Shown here: piece by piece, positions 4,959-5,232 of the stretch
Layout of the letters: each line of letters starts with the position of its first letter
Position numbering within the stretch: position 1 is the first letter of the stretch
From: JACZSB01 sp965372015
GTDB taxonomy: Bacteria; Fidelibacterota; Marinisomatia; SCGC-AAA003-L08; TS1B11
Direction of reading: 5' to 3'
Length of the DNA: 5,232 nt
Assembly: GCA_965372015.1 (NCBI GenBank)
Contig: CBDVAP010000167.1
Coordinates: 1-5,232, forward strand
Made by a program: the position numbers and the translations under genes
The notes under the pieces: generated by a model
Databases searched by the model: none
Seen by the model: only the letters and a program-made list of their open reading frames with translations
What the model was told of the DNA's origin: nothing

Positions 4959-5230
4959 GGCTGACGGCTCTCCGCGCACCAGGCGAACGACAGCCCTCCT
5001 AAAAATCCCTATATTCCCCCGCTCTTTGAAAAGCATGCCCTGAGCCCGTTGAAGGGTGAGTTTGCATCATAGCCCATTTTGCATTTCCCCATCCGGCCCC
5101 GTTATCTAACAGATATTAAACTGTTAAAACTTAATATCTTATGCTCTTAATACTGCCTTTTGGGGTTAATTTTTTTGCATTCCCCCCTTGGGCTAACCTC
5201 CCCCGTCGACAAGCACTAACCATTTGATGG
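4959..5230. repeat. Composite dispersed repeat, right copy
   Basis: This copy carries the same landmarks in the same order as 445-690: the perfect 21-base block at 4973-4993, TATATTCCC (5011-5019), CTTAATATCTT-N3-CTCTTA (5130-5149), GGTTAATTTT, and ACCTCCCCCGTCG (5197-5209) with the TTTGAT block near the window edge. It is about 25 bases longer between the first and last landmarks. It includes a CCTGAGCCCGTTGAAGGG phrase (5040-5057) that the left copy lacks. No supported gene lies in 4744-5232. Confidence 0.6.
5111..5139. other. Perfect 9-bp A+T-rich inverted repeat
   Basis: AGATATTAA (5111-5119) and TTAATATCT (5131-5139) are perfect inverted repeats around an 11-base centre. The right arm is kept in the left copy of the dispersed repeat (586-596), but the left arm is not. 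It could be a protein-binding site or a cruciform-type hairpin. No gene start lies beside it within the window. Confidence 0.45.
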
Positions 5231-5232
5231 GT

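Overview
The window is dominated by one clear gene system: a vitamin B12 (cobalamin) riboswitch with its own intrinsic terminator, leading into a TonB-dependent outer-membrane receptor of the BtuB type (GTG start at 1221, stop at 3257, plus strand). This means a Gram-negative bacterium with an outer membrane. A decayed C-terminal FlgD-like/type IX secretion-style tail (minus strand, about 3319-3519) containing the phrase LPSGIYIARL, together with the style of the intergenic repeats, suggests the FCB group (for example Neomarinimicrobiota- or KSB1-like candidate lineages). That placement is inference and no marker gene is present.

Layout. 1-235 is a G+C-rich stretch open on both strands that I cannot assign. 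236-860 is gene-free by my reading. It holds a small hairpin, a composite dispersed repeat (about 445-690) and a degenerate tandem array with an exact 33-bp period (about 658-770). 862-980 is the cobalamin aptamer, 1028-1062 the terminator, and 1063-1220 a leader with a second strong hairpin and a very good ribosome binding site. 1221-3257 is the receptor. 3258-3519 holds short CATCC repeats and the pseudogene tail. 3479-4084 (minus) is a secreted protein of unknown function with SH3-like traits; its 3' end runs into the pseudogene remnant. 4085-4575 has no convincing gene, only an inverted repeat, a hairpin and one marginal 59-codon frame. 4576-4743 (minus) encodes a 55-residue, highly charged small protein with repeated Arg-Arg units and a good ribosome binding site. 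4744-5232 is intergenic and holds hairpins and a second copy of the composite repeat.

How the parts work together. When B12 is scarce the riboswitch should let transcription pass the terminator so that the receptor is made; when B12 is plentiful the terminator should close. No periplasmic or ABC-transporter genes (btuF/C/D) are in the window, so the receptor looks like a monocistronic B12-regulated unit. The minus-strand genes are convergent with it or lie downstream and show no functional link to it. The same ordered set of repeat landmarks at both ends (about 445-690 and 4959-5230) brackets the riboswitch/receptor region and the small minus-strand genes. I found no defence system, CRISPR array, transposase, rRNA or tRNA.
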